64,000 nt of DNA from Altericroceibacterium xinjiangense. GTDB taxonomy: Bacteria > Pseudomonadota > Alphaproteobacteria > Sphingomonadales > Sphingomonadaceae. Positions 1-8,422 of the stretch are shown here, in pieces; position 1 is the stretch's first letter; every line of letters begins with the position of its first letter. The position numbers and the translations under genes were made by a program. The stretch covers positions 248,001-312,000 of the forward strand of contig NZ_RSEK01000002.1 of assembly GCF_003958635.1 (NCBI RefSeq), in the 5' to 3' direction. The notes under the pieces were generated by a model. That model made no database searches. It saw only the letters and a program-made list of their open reading frames with translations, and was not told where the DNA came from.

Positions 1-105
1 CAAGGGAACTTCCCACAACTGCCGGCCAGTGCGTCGGGGCTTCGGCTTGGGGGCCGATCGCGCGGAATGCCGCTGGTCGAGGGCGGACGGTGAAGCACCG
101 GGCAT
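1..105 (-). CDS. N-terminal fragment of an unidentified protein, cut by the window edge
   Basis: A minus-strand frame opens with ATG at 105 and runs off the left edge after 35 codons without a stop. The visible part is rich in Arg, Pro, Ser and Lys and ends RRTGRQLWEVPL, the kind of basic lead-in seen before a folded domain. It would diverge from otsB, and the roughly 145 bp between the two starts could hold both promoters. I do not recognise the family. Because the region is GC-rich, a chance open frame of this length is quite possible, so the call is weak. Confidence 0.3.
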   Translation of the reverse strand, partial: MPGASPSALDQRHSARSAPKPKPRRTGRQLWEVPL

Positions 106-251
106 GGCGCGATGTGTTTTCACTGACTGTATCCTTCCAGATAAGGCCAGAATCGGTCACCAGATCAACCAATGGCCCCTTCGCCCGGTTCCCGGTCGCA
201 CTTGGCTGCCTCCTTCGTTGACCCGATCGGCGAGACGGCTATGCCTTGGGC

Positions 252-992
252 ATGGATACCAAGCCGCTGAACACGCCGCCTTCCCTCGACCAGTTGCGGG
301 GAGAGGGAGTTCTCGCCCTGTTTCTGGATTTCGACGGTACGCTGGTGGATCTTGCCGCGACCCCGGACGGGATTCAGATCCCCGAACAGCTTTCGGACCG
401 GCTCGGCCGCCTGCGGGATACGCTGGGCGGGCGGCTTGCGCTGGTCAGCGGACGGGCGGTTACCGATCTCGAAAGGCATCTTGGGCCGTTGACGATCGCC
501 CGCGCGGGATCGCACGGGGCAGCTCGAATGCGGGCGGACGGATCGCGAATCGGGGAGGACGCGCAGGCGTTGCCTCCTGCCGTGAACGCCGAACTGGCCC
601 ACTTCGCGCAGTCTGCCGGGTTCGACCTTGAGAGCAAGGACCACGGAGCGGCGCTGCATTACCGCCGCGATCCTTCGCTGGAGCAGCGCGGGCTGGATTT
701 CGTGCATGACCTCGCCGACCGGCACGAACTGGCGGTGAAGCGGGGCAAGTTCGTGATTGAGCTGGTCCACCGCGGCGCCGACAAGGCTGGCGCGGTGCGG
801 GCCTTCATGGCGGAGCCTCCGTTCGCCGGGGCGACGCCCGTCTTCATCGGGGACGACGTGACGGACGAAGATGGCTTTGCCGCCGCCGAAGCGCTGGGCG
901 GGTTCGGGATTGTCGTCGGCGACCGGACGCCGACTCGGGCGCGATACCGCCTCGACTCTCCCCAGGCGGTGCATGACTGGCTCGCCCTGTGA
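252..992 (+). CDS. otsB: Trehalose-6-phosphate phosphatase
   Basis: This HAD-superfamily phosphatase removes phosphate from trehalose 6-phosphate, the second step of OtsAB trehalose synthesis in the cytoplasm. The 246-aa protein has the HAD nucleophile motif DFDGTLVD at about residues 26-33, a lysine-bearing middle segment (VKRGKFVIEL) and the acidic motif GDDVTDEDGF near residue 200 for Mg binding. Length fits the family. The ATG at 252 is preferred; an in-frame TTG two codons earlier is possible. The partner synthase otsA follows after 118 bp. Some bacteria carry a glucoamylase gene between the two; here they are adjacent. Identification is firm. Confidence 0.93.
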   Translation: MDTKPLNTPPSLDQLRGEGVLALFLDFDGTLVDLAATPDGIQIPEQLSDRLGRLRDTLGGRLALVSGRAVTDLERHLGPLTIARAGSHGAARMRADGSRIGEDAQALPPAVNAELAHFAQSAGFDLESKDHGAALHYRRDPSLEQRGLDFVHDLADRHELAVKRGKFVIELVHRGADKAGAVRAFMAEPPFAGATPVFIGDDVTDEDGFAAAEALGGFGIVVGDRTPTRARYRLDSPQAVHDWLAL

Positions 993-1110
993 TTGGCCGC
1001 CCGATCGACCGGGTGAGCGGAGTGCATCGGATCCGGCGGGAACTTCCGCCCCGATCGCACGCTGAGGTCATGTTCCGTGACATACGTGCAAGCAATCAGG
1101 ACCTGATCCA

Positions 1111-2502
1111 TTGAGTCGTCTCGTCGTCGTTTCCAACCGCGTTGCCGTTCCCAAGGCCCGTGGGGTGGCGGGCGCGCAAGGCGGCCTTGCCGGTGCGCTC
1201 AACTCCGCGCTCAAGAAGCACGGCGGCATCTGGTTCGGCTGGTCCGGGCAGGAGACGGAGAAGTTCACCGGTGAGATCAACATCCGCCGCGGGGACGGAG
1301 TCACCACCGCGACAATTGACCTCGAGCACCAGGACATCGAGGAATACTACAACGGCTACGCCAATTCGACGTTGTGGCCGCTGTTCCACTATCGCATCGA
1401 CCTGACCGAGTACGAACAGGAGTTCGGCAAGGGCTACGAGCGGGTGAACGAGCGGTTTGCCGACAGCGTCCTGCCGCTGATCGAGCCGAAGGATCTGGTC
1501 TGGGTCCACGATTACCACCTGATACCCCTTGGGGAACGGTTGCGTTCGCTGGGCCTGAAAAACCGGATCGGGTTCTTCCTGCATATTCCCTGGCCGCCGA
1601 CCCGGCTGTTCGTATCCCTGCCGTTCCATGAGCGGCTGGTGCGCACGATGCTGCACTACGATCTGATTGGCTTCCAGAGCGAGGAGTGGATGGAAAGCTT
1701 CATCCACTACTGTTCCAAGGAACTGGGCGCCGAAGTGGACGAGGACGCATGCACCATCACCCTTGATGGGCGCACCACGACCGCCAAGGCCTATCCGATC
1801 GGCATCGATTACGATCACTTCATGGCGCAAGGCGAAACGGGAGAAGCCCGCCAGGCGGAGCAGCGGCTGCTGTCCAGCACACGCCACCGTACCGCGATGA
1901 TCGGGGTCGACCGGCTCGATTACACCAAGGGCCTGCCGGAACGAATCGACGGCATCGGCCGCTTCTTCGACTTTCACCCCGAACGCGTGCGCGAGCTGGT
2001 CTATGTTCAGATCGCGCCGCCCAGCCGGGAAGACATCAAATCCTACCAGCATATCCGCGGTTTGCTGGAGCAGAAGACCGGCCAGATCAACGGTGCCCGA
2101 TCGGAAGTGGACCTGGTGCCGATCCGCTACGTCAACAAGGGGCACTCGGCGGCCGAGCTGTTCGGGTTTTTCCGCGCTTCGAAGATCGGCCTCGTCACTC
2201 CGCTGCGGGACGGGATGAACCTCGTCGCCAAGGAATACATCGCGGCGCAGGATCCTGATAATCCGGGCGTACTGGTCCTGTCCCGCTTTGCCGGGGCGGC
2301 GCTGCAGCTGAAGGATGCGCTGCTGGTCAATCCCCATAGCCCGGACGACGTCGCGCACAATATCCGCCTCGCGCTCGACATGCCGCTGGAGGAGCGCAAG
2401 GAGCGGTGGGAGAAGCTGATCGTCACCGTGCGTGAGGACAACGTCCTGCGCTGGACGGAGAACTTCACCAGCGATCTTGCCGGAGTCGACCACAACCCCT
2501 GA
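1111..2502 (+). CDS. otsA: Trehalose-6-phosphate synthase (GT20)
   Basis: The enzyme joins a nucleotide-glucose donor to glucose 6-phosphate to make trehalose 6-phosphate, the substrate of OtsB encoded just upstream. The 463-aa protein shows the GT20 landmarks in order: SNRVAVP at the N-terminus, a donor-site GGLAGAL loop, WVHDYHL near residue 130, GVDRLDYTKG near 265 and DGMNLVAKEY near 370. The start is TTG at 1111, directly giving the conserved SRLVVVSNR start. Trehalose serves osmotic and desiccation tolerance in this group and is often under general stress control; I found no complete EcfG-type promoter in front of it. Confidence 0.95.
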   Translation: MSRLVVVSNRVAVPKARGVAGAQGGLAGALNSALKKHGGIWFGWSGQETEKFTGEINIRRGDGVTTATIDLEHQDIEEYYNGYANSTLWPLFHYRIDLTEYEQEFGKGYERVNERFADSVLPLIEPKDLVWVHDYHLIPLGERLRSLGLKNRIGFFLHIPWPPTRLFVSLPFHERLVRTMLHYDLIGFQSEEWMESFIHYCSKELGAEVDEDACTITLDGRTTTAKAYPIGIDYDHFMAQGETGEARQAEQRLLSSTRHRTAMIGVDRLDYTKGLPERIDGIGRFFDFHPERVRELVYVQIAPPSREDIKSYQHIRGLLEQKTGQINGARSEVDLVPIRYVNKGHSAAELFGFFRASKIGLVTPLRDGMNLVAKEYIAAQDPDNPGVLVLSRFAGAALQLKDALLVNPHSPDDVAHNIRLALDMPLEERKERWEKLIVTVREDNVLRWTENFTSDLAGVDHNP

Positions 2503-2513
2503 TTGCCACCGGG

Positions 2514-2538
2514 TACCCCCGATCCCTACATGGGGGTA
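2514..2538 (+). terminator. Hairpin after otsA
   Basis: TACCCCC at 2514-2520 pairs perfectly with GGGGGTA at 2532-2538 around an 11-nt loop, 12 nt after the otsA stop. There is no T-run, so it is a terminator or processing stem only by position. Confidence 0.4.
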
Positions 2539-2570
2539 GACCGCCGGCGAATTGCCGGCCCGGGAATTGC

Positions 2571-2591
2571 TAGCCGCCGATTGGGCGGCTA
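2571..2591 (+). promoter_or_regulatory. Inverted repeat in the trxB leader
   Basis: TAGCCGCC (2571-2578) and GGCGGCTA (2584-2591) form a perfect 8-bp stem with a 5-nt loop, 21 nt before the trxB ATG at 2613. It could be an operator or an RNA stem near the ribosome-binding region. A directly repeated GAATTGC lies just upstream. Function is not known. Confidence 0.35.
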
Positions 2592-2612
2592 ACGCCCCGT
2601 GCGCAATCGAGG

Positions 2613-3602
2613 ATGAATGACATGACCCGACACACCACCCGCATGCTGATCATCGGTTCCGGCCCTGCAGGCTTGTCCGCGGCGATCTATGCCGCGCGCG
2701 CAGGGATGGAGCCGATCGTGGTGCAGGGCCTCCAGCCCGGCGGCCAGCTGACCATCACCACCGACGTGGAAAACTACCCCGGTTTCCGGGACGTGATCCA
2801 GGGTCCGTGGCTGATGGAGCAGATGCAGGCGCAAGCCGAGCATGTCGGCACCCGCATGATGTGGGACACCATCGTCGAGGTAGATGTCGAGAGCGGCCCG
2901 CCGTTCGTCGCCCGCGGCGACAGCGGCGACGAATACGTGGGCGACACGCTGGTGATTGCCACTGGCGCGCAGGCGAAGTGGCTCGGCGTGCCGGGAGAGG
3001 AAGCGCTTTCCGGCAAGGGCGTTTCGGCCTGCGCCACGTGCGACGGCTTTTTCTATCGCGGCAAGAAGGTTGCGGTGATCGGCGGCGGCAACACCGCGGT
3101 GGAGGAAGCGCTCTACCTCACCAACCATTCCGAAGACGTGACCCTGATTCACAGGCGCGAGGACTTGCGGGCCGAAAAGATCCTGCAGGACCGCTTGTTC
3201 GCTCATCCCCGGATCAGCGTGCTGTGGAACAAGCGCGTGGAGCGCTTCCTCGGCGATCCGCTGCAGGGCGGGTTGACCGGGCTTCAGCTGGCCGACACCG
3301 TGACCGGCGAAATGAGCGAGTTCGGGTGCGAGGGGGCGTTCGTGGCCATTGGCCATGCTCCTTCGACGGAGCTGTTCAAGGGCAAGCTGGAGATCGACGC
3401 GAACGGCTACATCGTAGTGGCGCCCGGCACGCCGAAGACAAACCGGCCCGGCGTGTTCGCTTGCGGCGACGTGATGGATCACACCTATCGCCAGGCGGTG
3501 ACGGCGGCGGGAACGGGCTGCATGGCCGCTTTGGACGCCGAGCGGTTCCTCGCCACCCTGGAATACGTTCGCAACGAGCAGCAGGCGGCGGCCGCAGAGT
3601 AG
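2613..3602 (+). CDS. trxB: Thioredoxin reductase (NADPH)
   Basis: This FAD enzyme passes electrons from NADPH to thioredoxin (a trxA lies at 58.1 kb). The 329-aa protein has the FAD-binding GSGPAGLSAAIYAARAG at residues 15-31, the redox-active CATC at 140-143 (SACATCDGFF), the NADPH-binding GGGNTAVEEA near 160 and the C-terminal FAD motif ACGDVMD near 290. Length and order are those of the low-molecular-weight bacterial type. It converges on the dehydratase gene with only two bases between the stop codons, so neither has its own spacer for a terminator. Confidence 0.96.
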   Translation: MNDMTRHTTRMLIIGSGPAGLSAAIYAARAGMEPIVVQGLQPGGQLTITTDVENYPGFRDVIQGPWLMEQMQAQAEHVGTRMMWDTIVEVDVESGPPFVARGDSGDEYVGDTLVIATGAQAKWLGVPGEEALSGKGVSACATCDGFFYRGKKVAVIGGGNTAVEEALYLTNHSEDVTLIHRREDLRAEKILQDRLFAHPRISVLWNKRVERFLGDPLQGGLTGLQLADTVTGEMSEFGCEGAFVAIGHAPSTELFKGKLEIDANGYIVVAPGTPKTNRPGVFACGDVMDHTYRQAVTAAGTGCMAALDAERFLATLEYVRNEQQAAAAE

Positions 3603-3604
3603 GG

Positions 3605-4570
3605 TCAGCCCAACACGTTTGCGAAATCCGCCGGGTCCACGTTCCCGCCGCTGAGGATGATTGCTGTGCGGGGGGTCAGCGGGACCTTGCCCGCCAGCGC
3701 GGCGGCCAGTGCGACTGCGCCGCCGGGTTCCAGCACCAGCCGCAGCCGCGAAAACGCGAATCGCTGCGCCGCGCGCACTTCGTCGGCGCTAACGACCACG
3801 CCGGGGGAGGCGCGTTCCTGCAGGACCGCGAAGTTGATCGGGCGAGTGGCGAGCGTCTGCAATGCGTCGCAGGCGGTGGCCGGGGGATCGTCGACCACCG
3901 GCAGGATCTTTCCGGCCATCAGGCTGCGGGTGACATCGTCCCATCCCTCCGGCTCCACCGGCACGATTTCCGCGTCAGGGCAGGCGAGGGCGAGTCCGGC
4001 GGACAATCCGCCGCCGCCGCATGGCGTCACGATTCGTTCCGGCCTGCCGCCCGCCCATCGTTTCATCTGGGCGCTGAGCTCCATTCCAGCGGTGCCCTGG
4101 CCCTCGATCACCCACGGGTCGGCATAGGCGTGGACCAGCGTGGCACCGGTTTGCGCACACAGGGCCTCAGCCACGGCGTCGCGATCTTCTCCCGGGCGCT
4201 GGTAAGGCACCACCTCCGCGCCCATTTCGCGGACGCGCTCCAGCTTCACCTTTGGCGCATCGTGCGGCATCACGATTGTGGCCTTGATCCCCAGGCGGCG
4301 GGCGGCCCAGGCAACCCCTTGCGCGTGGTTGCCGCTCGACACCCCGACTACGCCGCGCGCACGTTCCGCGGCCGACAAGTCGCTCAGGCGGTGCCATGCG
4401 CCGCGTATCTTGAAAGCGCCGATCGGCTGGAGGCACTCGGCCTTGGCCCAGAGGGTCACACCGCCGATTTCCAGCGGCAGGATCGGGGTAGGGGGGATAA
4501 GCGCGGCAAGCTTTTCAGCGGCGCGGGCAACCCCTTCGGCGCTCGGCGCGCGCGTTGCGTCGTGGATCAT
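3605..4570 (-). CDS. PLP-dependent threonine/serine dehydratase family enzyme
   Basis: A fold-type II PLP enzyme that most likely deaminates threonine or serine to a 2-oxo acid. The 321-aa chain has the Schiff-base lysine in GAFKIRGA near residue 53, the SSGNHAQG substrate loop near 79, the phosphate-cradling CGGGGLSAG loop near 175 and the closing SGGNVDPADF. It has no C-terminal ACT regulatory domain, so it resembles the short catabolic threonine ammonia-lyases or serine racemase-like proteins rather than full-length biosynthetic IlvA. It is convergent with trxB. The exact substrate cannot be read from sequence alone. Confidence 0.85.
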   Translation of the reverse strand: MIHDATRAPSAEGVARAAEKLAALIPPTPILPLEIGGVTLWAKAECLQPIGAFKIRGAWHRLSDLSAAERARGVVGVSSGNHAQGVAWAARRLGIKATIVMPHDAPKVKLERVREMGAEVVPYQRPGEDRDAVAEALCAQTGATLVHAYADPWVIEGQGTAGMELSAQMKRWAGGRPERIVTPCGGGGLSAGLALACPDAEIVPVEPEGWDDVTRSLMAGKILPVVDDPPATACDALQTLATRPINFAVLQERASPGVVVSADEVRAAQRFAFSRLRLVLEPGGAVALAAALAGKVPLTPRTAIILSGGNVDPADFANVLG

Positions 4571-4629
4571 TTGGCGGGTCTAGCGCATTTGCCTAAGAGG
4601 GCACTCAAGAATCGAGCAACGGAGAAAAC

Positions 4630-5841
4630 ATGTCGACAATCCTGGTGATCGGTGCGGGCGGGGTCAGTTCGGTCGCGGTGCACAAGATGGCGATGAACAA
4701 GGATATCTTCACCGATATCCATCTCGCCAGCCGCACGAAGACCAAGTGCGATGCAATCGCCGCCAGCGTGAAGCAGCGCACAGGCATCGATATCGCGACT
4801 TATGAGATCGACGCCGAGGAGGTCCCGGCGATGGTCAACCTGATCCGCCGGATCAACCCGAAGCTCGTCGTCAACCTGGCGTTGCCGTACCAGGACCTGC
4901 CGATCATGGACGCCTGCCTGGAAGCCGGCGTCGATTACCTCGACACCGCTAACTATGAGCCGAAGGAAGAAGCCAAGTTCGAATACAAGTGGCAGTGGGC
5001 CTACCACGACCGCTTCCGTGAAAATGGCCTGATGGCCCTGCTGGGCAGCGGGTTCGATCCGGGTGTCACCAGCGCGTTCGCCATGTGGCTGAAGAAGCAC
5101 AAGCTGAAGACGATCCGCACGCTCGACATCCTCGACTGCAACGGCGGCGATCACGGACAGGCCTTCGCGACCAACTTCAATCCCGAGATCAACATTCGCG
5201 AAGTGACCGCGCCGGCCCGGCACTGGGAAAACGGCGACTGGGTCGAGACCCCGGCGATGAGCGTGCGGCACGAGTTCAACTTCGAGGATGTCGGCCCCCG
5301 CAACATGTACCTGATGTACCACGAGGAACTGGAGAGCCTTGCCCGCTTCGTCCCCGAGATGGAGCGCGCGCGGTTCTGGATGACGTTTGGCGATGAGTAC
5401 ATCAAGCACCTGACCGTGCTGCAGAACGTCGGCATGACGCGGATCGATCCGGTGATGTACGAAGGCAAGGCCATCGTTCCGCTGCAGTTCCTGAAGGCCG
5501 TTCTGCCCGAACCTTCCAGCCTCGGCTCCACCACCAAGGGCAAGACCAACATCGGCGACATCGCCACCGGCGATGCACTGGACGGAACCGGCGAAAAGAC
5601 GTTCTACATCTACAACATCTGCGACCATGAGGAAGCCTACCGCGAGACCGGCAATCAGGCGGTCAGCTACACCACCGGGGTGCCGGCGATGATCGGCGCG
5701 GCGATGATGCTGACCGGCAAGTGGCAGGGCAAAGGGGTGTTCAACATGGAACAGTTCGATCCCGATCCGTACATGGAGATGCTGAACACCCAGGGGCTGC
5801 CGTGGCAGGTGAAGGAACTGCCCGGTCCGCTGCCTTTCTGA
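4630..5841 (+). CDS. Carboxynorspermidine/carboxyspermidine dehydrogenase
   Basis: A saccharopine-dehydrogenase-like enzyme. In the alternative spermidine route it reductively condenses aspartate semialdehyde with putrescine (or diaminopropane) to carboxyspermidine (or carboxynorspermidine). The 403-aa protein starts with the NAD(P) motif VIGAGGVSSVAVHKMA at residues 6-21 and continues with NLALPYQDLPIMDACLEAG and the LLGSGFDPGVTSAF segment typical of this family. ATG 4630 follows a GGAGAA ribosome site. The next gene, 13 bp away, is the matching decarboxylase and an ornithine decarboxylase follows, which makes the polyamine role much more likely than lysine metabolism. Which diamine is used is inference. 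Confidence 0.88.
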   Translation: MSTILVIGAGGVSSVAVHKMAMNKDIFTDIHLASRTKTKCDAIAASVKQRTGIDIATYEIDAEEVPAMVNLIRRINPKLVVNLALPYQDLPIMDACLEAGVDYLDTANYEPKEEAKFEYKWQWAYHDRFRENGLMALLGSGFDPGVTSAFAMWLKKHKLKTIRTLDILDCNGGDHGQAFATNFNPEINIREVTAPARHWENGDWVETPAMSVRHEFNFEDVGPRNMYLMYHEELESLARFVPEMERARFWMTFGDEYIKHLTVLQNVGMTRIDPVMYEGKAIVPLQFLKAVLPEPSSLGSTTKGKTNIGDIATGDALDGTGEKTFYIYNICDHEEAYRETGNQAVSYTTGVPAMIGAAMMLTGKWQGKGVFNMEQFDPDPYMEMLNTQGLPWQVKELPGPLPF

Positions 5842-5854
5842 CCGGACAGACAGA

Positions 5855-7027
5855 ATGGAAACCAGAGCCGGCGATCCGGGGGCGTTCGCCCGTTTCGATC
5901 TGACGCGCGTGGACAGTCCCGCCTTCGTGGTGGATGCGGCGAAGCTGCGCGAGAACTTGCGCGTGCTTGCCGACATCCGCGACCGGGCGGACGTGAAGGT
6001 GCTTGCAGCGCTGAAAGCGTTCTCGATGTGGTCGGTGGCGCCGATGATAGGCGAATACCTTGACGGCGTGACCACGTCCGGGGTGTGGGAGGCGCTGCTT
6101 GCCGGCGAGTTCTACGATGGTGAAATCGCCACCTATTCGCCTGCCTACAAGCCGGACGACCTGGACGAGATCTGCCGCCTTTCGGACCACGTGATCTTCA
6201 ACACGCCGATGCAGATCCAGCGGTGCTCCCAGATTCTGGATATTATGCGCGCCCGGGGCGAAAGTTTCGACGTCGGCTTGCGGATCAACCCGCAGCACGC
6301 CGAAGGAGAAGTGCCGCGGTACGATCCGTGCGCTCCATGTTCCCGGCTGGGTTTTCCGATCGAGCAGCTTGAGCCTGAGCATATGGAGGGGGTGGACGGT
6401 ATTCACTTCCACACCTTGTGCGAACAGGATTTAGAGCCGCTGAAGCGCACCTGGGACAAGGTGTTCGACTACATCGAACCGTACTTCGACCAGCTGAAGT
6501 GGCTTAACTTCGGCGGGGGGCATCACATTACCCGCGCCGATTACCAGCGGGACGAACTGGTCGAGTTCCTGTCCGACGTGAAGGACGACACCGGGTGTGA
6601 GCTGTACCTGGAACCGGGGGAGGCGATTGCGCTCGACGCCGGGATTCTCGTCGGCACGATTCTCGATTCGCACTGGAACGCCATGCCGCTGGCGATCACC
6701 GATGTCTCGGCTACGTGCCACATGCCGGACGTGATCGAGGCGCCGTATCGTCCCGCGATGCTGCATGAGCGGGAAGAGGGCGAGGCGGCTCGGCTCGGCG
6801 GCCCGTCCTGCCTCGCGGGGGACGTAATCGGCGATTACCGCCTTCCGGTGCCGCTTACGCCGGGGGAACGGTTCGCTTTCCTGGACCAGGCTCACTACTC
6901 GATGGTGAAGACGAACACCTTCAACGGCGTGCCCTTGCCGTCCATCTGGTTGTGGGACTCCGAAACCGATCAGCTGGAGAAAATCCGCACCTTCGGATAC
7001 GAGGATTTCCGCGATCGTCTCAGCTGA
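5855..7027 (+). CDS. nspC: Carboxynorspermidine/carboxyspermidine decarboxylase
   Basis: A fold-type III PLP decarboxylase that turns carboxyspermidine into spermidine (or carboxynorspermidine into norspermidine). The 390-aa protein carries the PLP lysine in VLAALKAFSMW near residue 50, the substrate-binding HFHTLCE near 185, LNFGGGHHITR near 212 and the LEPGEA motif near 250. Length fits NspC (about 380). It is 13 bp behind the dehydrogenase gene and almost certainly co-transcribed with it. The symbol nspC follows the family name; the physiological product may be spermidine. Confidence 0.88.
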   Translation: METRAGDPGAFARFDLTRVDSPAFVVDAAKLRENLRVLADIRDRADVKVLAALKAFSMWSVAPMIGEYLDGVTTSGVWEALLAGEFYDGEIATYSPAYKPDDLDEICRLSDHVIFNTPMQIQRCSQILDIMRARGESFDVGLRINPQHAEGEVPRYDPCAPCSRLGFPIEQLEPEHMEGVDGIHFHTLCEQDLEPLKRTWDKVFDYIEPYFDQLKWLNFGGGHHITRADYQRDELVEFLSDVKDDTGCELYLEPGEAIALDAGILVGTILDSHWNAMPLAITDVSATCHMPDVIEAPYRPAMLHEREEGEAARLGGPSCLAGDVIGDYRLPVPLTPGERFAFLDQAHYSMVKTNTFNGVPLPSIWLWDSETDQLEKIRTFGYEDFRDRLS

Positions 7028-7063
7028 AACACGGGCTGGGGAATTTTAATTTGCGATTAAGGC

Positions 7064-7151
7064 CGAGGGGATTATATGCGCCCCCTCGCTGCCCCATGGG
7101 GACTTCCAAACCGCAAGGCAGCCTTGTCCGACATTTCCGTTTGGGGGTCCC
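7064..7151 (+). promoter_or_regulatory. Structured RNA leader of the ornithine decarboxylase gene, speF-motif-like
   Basis: Three stems stack between nspC and the decarboxylase start. CGAGGGG (7064-7070) pairs with CCCCTCG (7082-7088). CCCCATGGGG (7092-7101) is self-complementary. A 13-position helix joins GGGACTTCCAAAC (7099-7111) to GTTTGGGGGTCCC (7139-7151), with two G-U pairs, and encloses CAAGG (7114-7118)/CCTTG (7122-7126). The second and third options compete for GGGG. A speF RNA motif is known upstream of ornithine decarboxylase genes in Alphaproteobacteria; the position fits, but I cannot confirm a covariance match. Confidence 0.5.
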
Positions 7152-7156
7152 TTGAG

Positions 7157-8362
7157 TTGCACATCTATCCTGAAGCATCGGCTGTAGTTCGCGACCTTTC
7201 GCCGGACGATCCCGTAATTCTGAACCGCCCGCACGCTGCGGCGCGCGCCGCCCGATTCTTCGCACAGAAGTTTCCGGGCACGTCGATGTATGCGGTGAAG
7301 GCCAATCCCTCCCCGGATCTGCTGCAGATCCTGTGGGCGAACGGCATCACCCATTTCGATGTTGCGTCGATCGCGGAAGTGCGCCTGGTCCGCTCCACGG
7401 TGCCGGACGCCACCTTGTGCTTCATGCACCCGGTGAAGACCGCGCGCGCGATTGCCGAAGCCTATCATCAGCATGGCGTCCGCACCTTCAGCCTCGATAC
7501 GATGGAGGAACTGGAGAAGATCGTCGCGGCGACCGCCGATGAAAACGGCACCCAGGCCGATGACCTGAACCTGCTGGTGCGCCTGCGCGTGTCCTCCGAT
7601 TATTCGGAACTGTCGCTTGCGTCCAAGTTCGGGATCGACCTTGCCGATGCGGCGCCCCTGCTGCAGGCCACTCGTCAGCATTGCGACGCGCTGGGCATCT
7701 GCTTCCACGTCGGCAGCCAGGCGATGACTCCGTTCGCCTATGTGCAGGCGCTGGAGCGGGTTCGCGCGGCGATTGCCGAGGCCGCGGTCACGGTCGATAT
7801 CGTCGATGTGGGCGGCGGCTTCCCCAGCGTCTACCCGGGAATGGAGCCTCCGCCGCTCGAAGATTACTTCGGCGTGATCCATCGCCACTTCGAAAACCTG
7901 CCGATTTCCTATTCGGCGGAACTGTGGTGCGAGCCGGGCCGGGCGCTGTGCGCAGAATACAGCAGCCTGATCGTGCGCGTGGAAAAGCGCCGTGGGGATG
8001 AGCTGTACATCAACGACGGCGCGTACGGCGCGCTGTTCGATGCCGCCCATGTCGCGTGGCGCTTTCCGGTGCGAGCGCTGGAGGACGATCTTGTGGAAGG
8101 GGAGGCGGATTTTGCCTTCTACGGTCCAACTTGCGACGATGCCGACTTCATGAAGGGTCCCTTCATGCTGCCCGGTGACATCCAGGCAGGCGACTACATC
8201 GAGATCGGCATGCTGGGTGCGTACGGCGCGGCGATGAAAACCGCGTTCAACGGCTTCGGCACGGCAGAGGCGGTCCATGTTGCGGATGAGCCGATGGAGA
8301 GCCTCTATCGCGGCGATCGCGCCGATCCGCGGGTCAGCGACAACGTCGTCAGCTTGCGGTAA
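7157..8362 (+). CDS. speC: Ornithine decarboxylase, alanine-racemase-fold type
   Basis: A fold-type III PLP decarboxylase that makes putrescine from ornithine (a lysine/ornithine dual activity is possible), feeding the two polyamine genes upstream. The PLP lysine is in MYAVKANPSPDLL, followed by HVGSQ, DVGGGFPSVYPG, the phosphate/substrate motif CEPGRALC and the catalytic cysteine in YGPTCDDAD. I prefer TTG at 7157 (401 aa): a GGGGG run lies 9 nt before it and everything upstream folds as the RNA leader. An ATG at 7076 is in frame but would put 27 residues of low-complexity sequence inside that structure. The bacterial gene symbol is used loosely, since the fold differs from E. coli SpeC. Confidence 0.85.
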   Translation: MHIYPEASAVVRDLSPDDPVILNRPHAAARAARFFAQKFPGTSMYAVKANPSPDLLQILWANGITHFDVASIAEVRLVRSTVPDATLCFMHPVKTARAIAEAYHQHGVRTFSLDTMEELEKIVAATADENGTQADDLNLLVRLRVSSDYSELSLASKFGIDLADAAPLLQATRQHCDALGICFHVGSQAMTPFAYVQALERVRAAIAEAAVTVDIVDVGGGFPSVYPGMEPPPLEDYFGVIHRHFENLPISYSAELWCEPGRALCAEYSSLIVRVEKRRGDELYINDGAYGALFDAAHVAWRFPVRALEDDLVEGEADFAFYGPTCDDADFMKGPFMLPGDIQAGDYIEIGMLGAYGAAMKTAFNGFGTAEAVHVADEPMESLYRGDRADPRVSDNVVSLR

Positions 8363-8422
8363 ACGCCGGCTGCACTTTTTCGTGGAACCAGCAGGGGCTT
8401 CAGGTGCTGTGACAAGCAACTG

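Noticed and set aside
1039-1064. EcfG-type promoter before otsA (GGAAC at 1039-1043)
   Set aside because: The positions 16-17 nt downstream read CGCT or GCTG instead of CGTT.
2807-4648. A 613-codon plus-strand frame across trxB and the dehydratase
   Set aside because: Arg/Gly-rich, no motif, and overlaps two well-supported genes in other frames.
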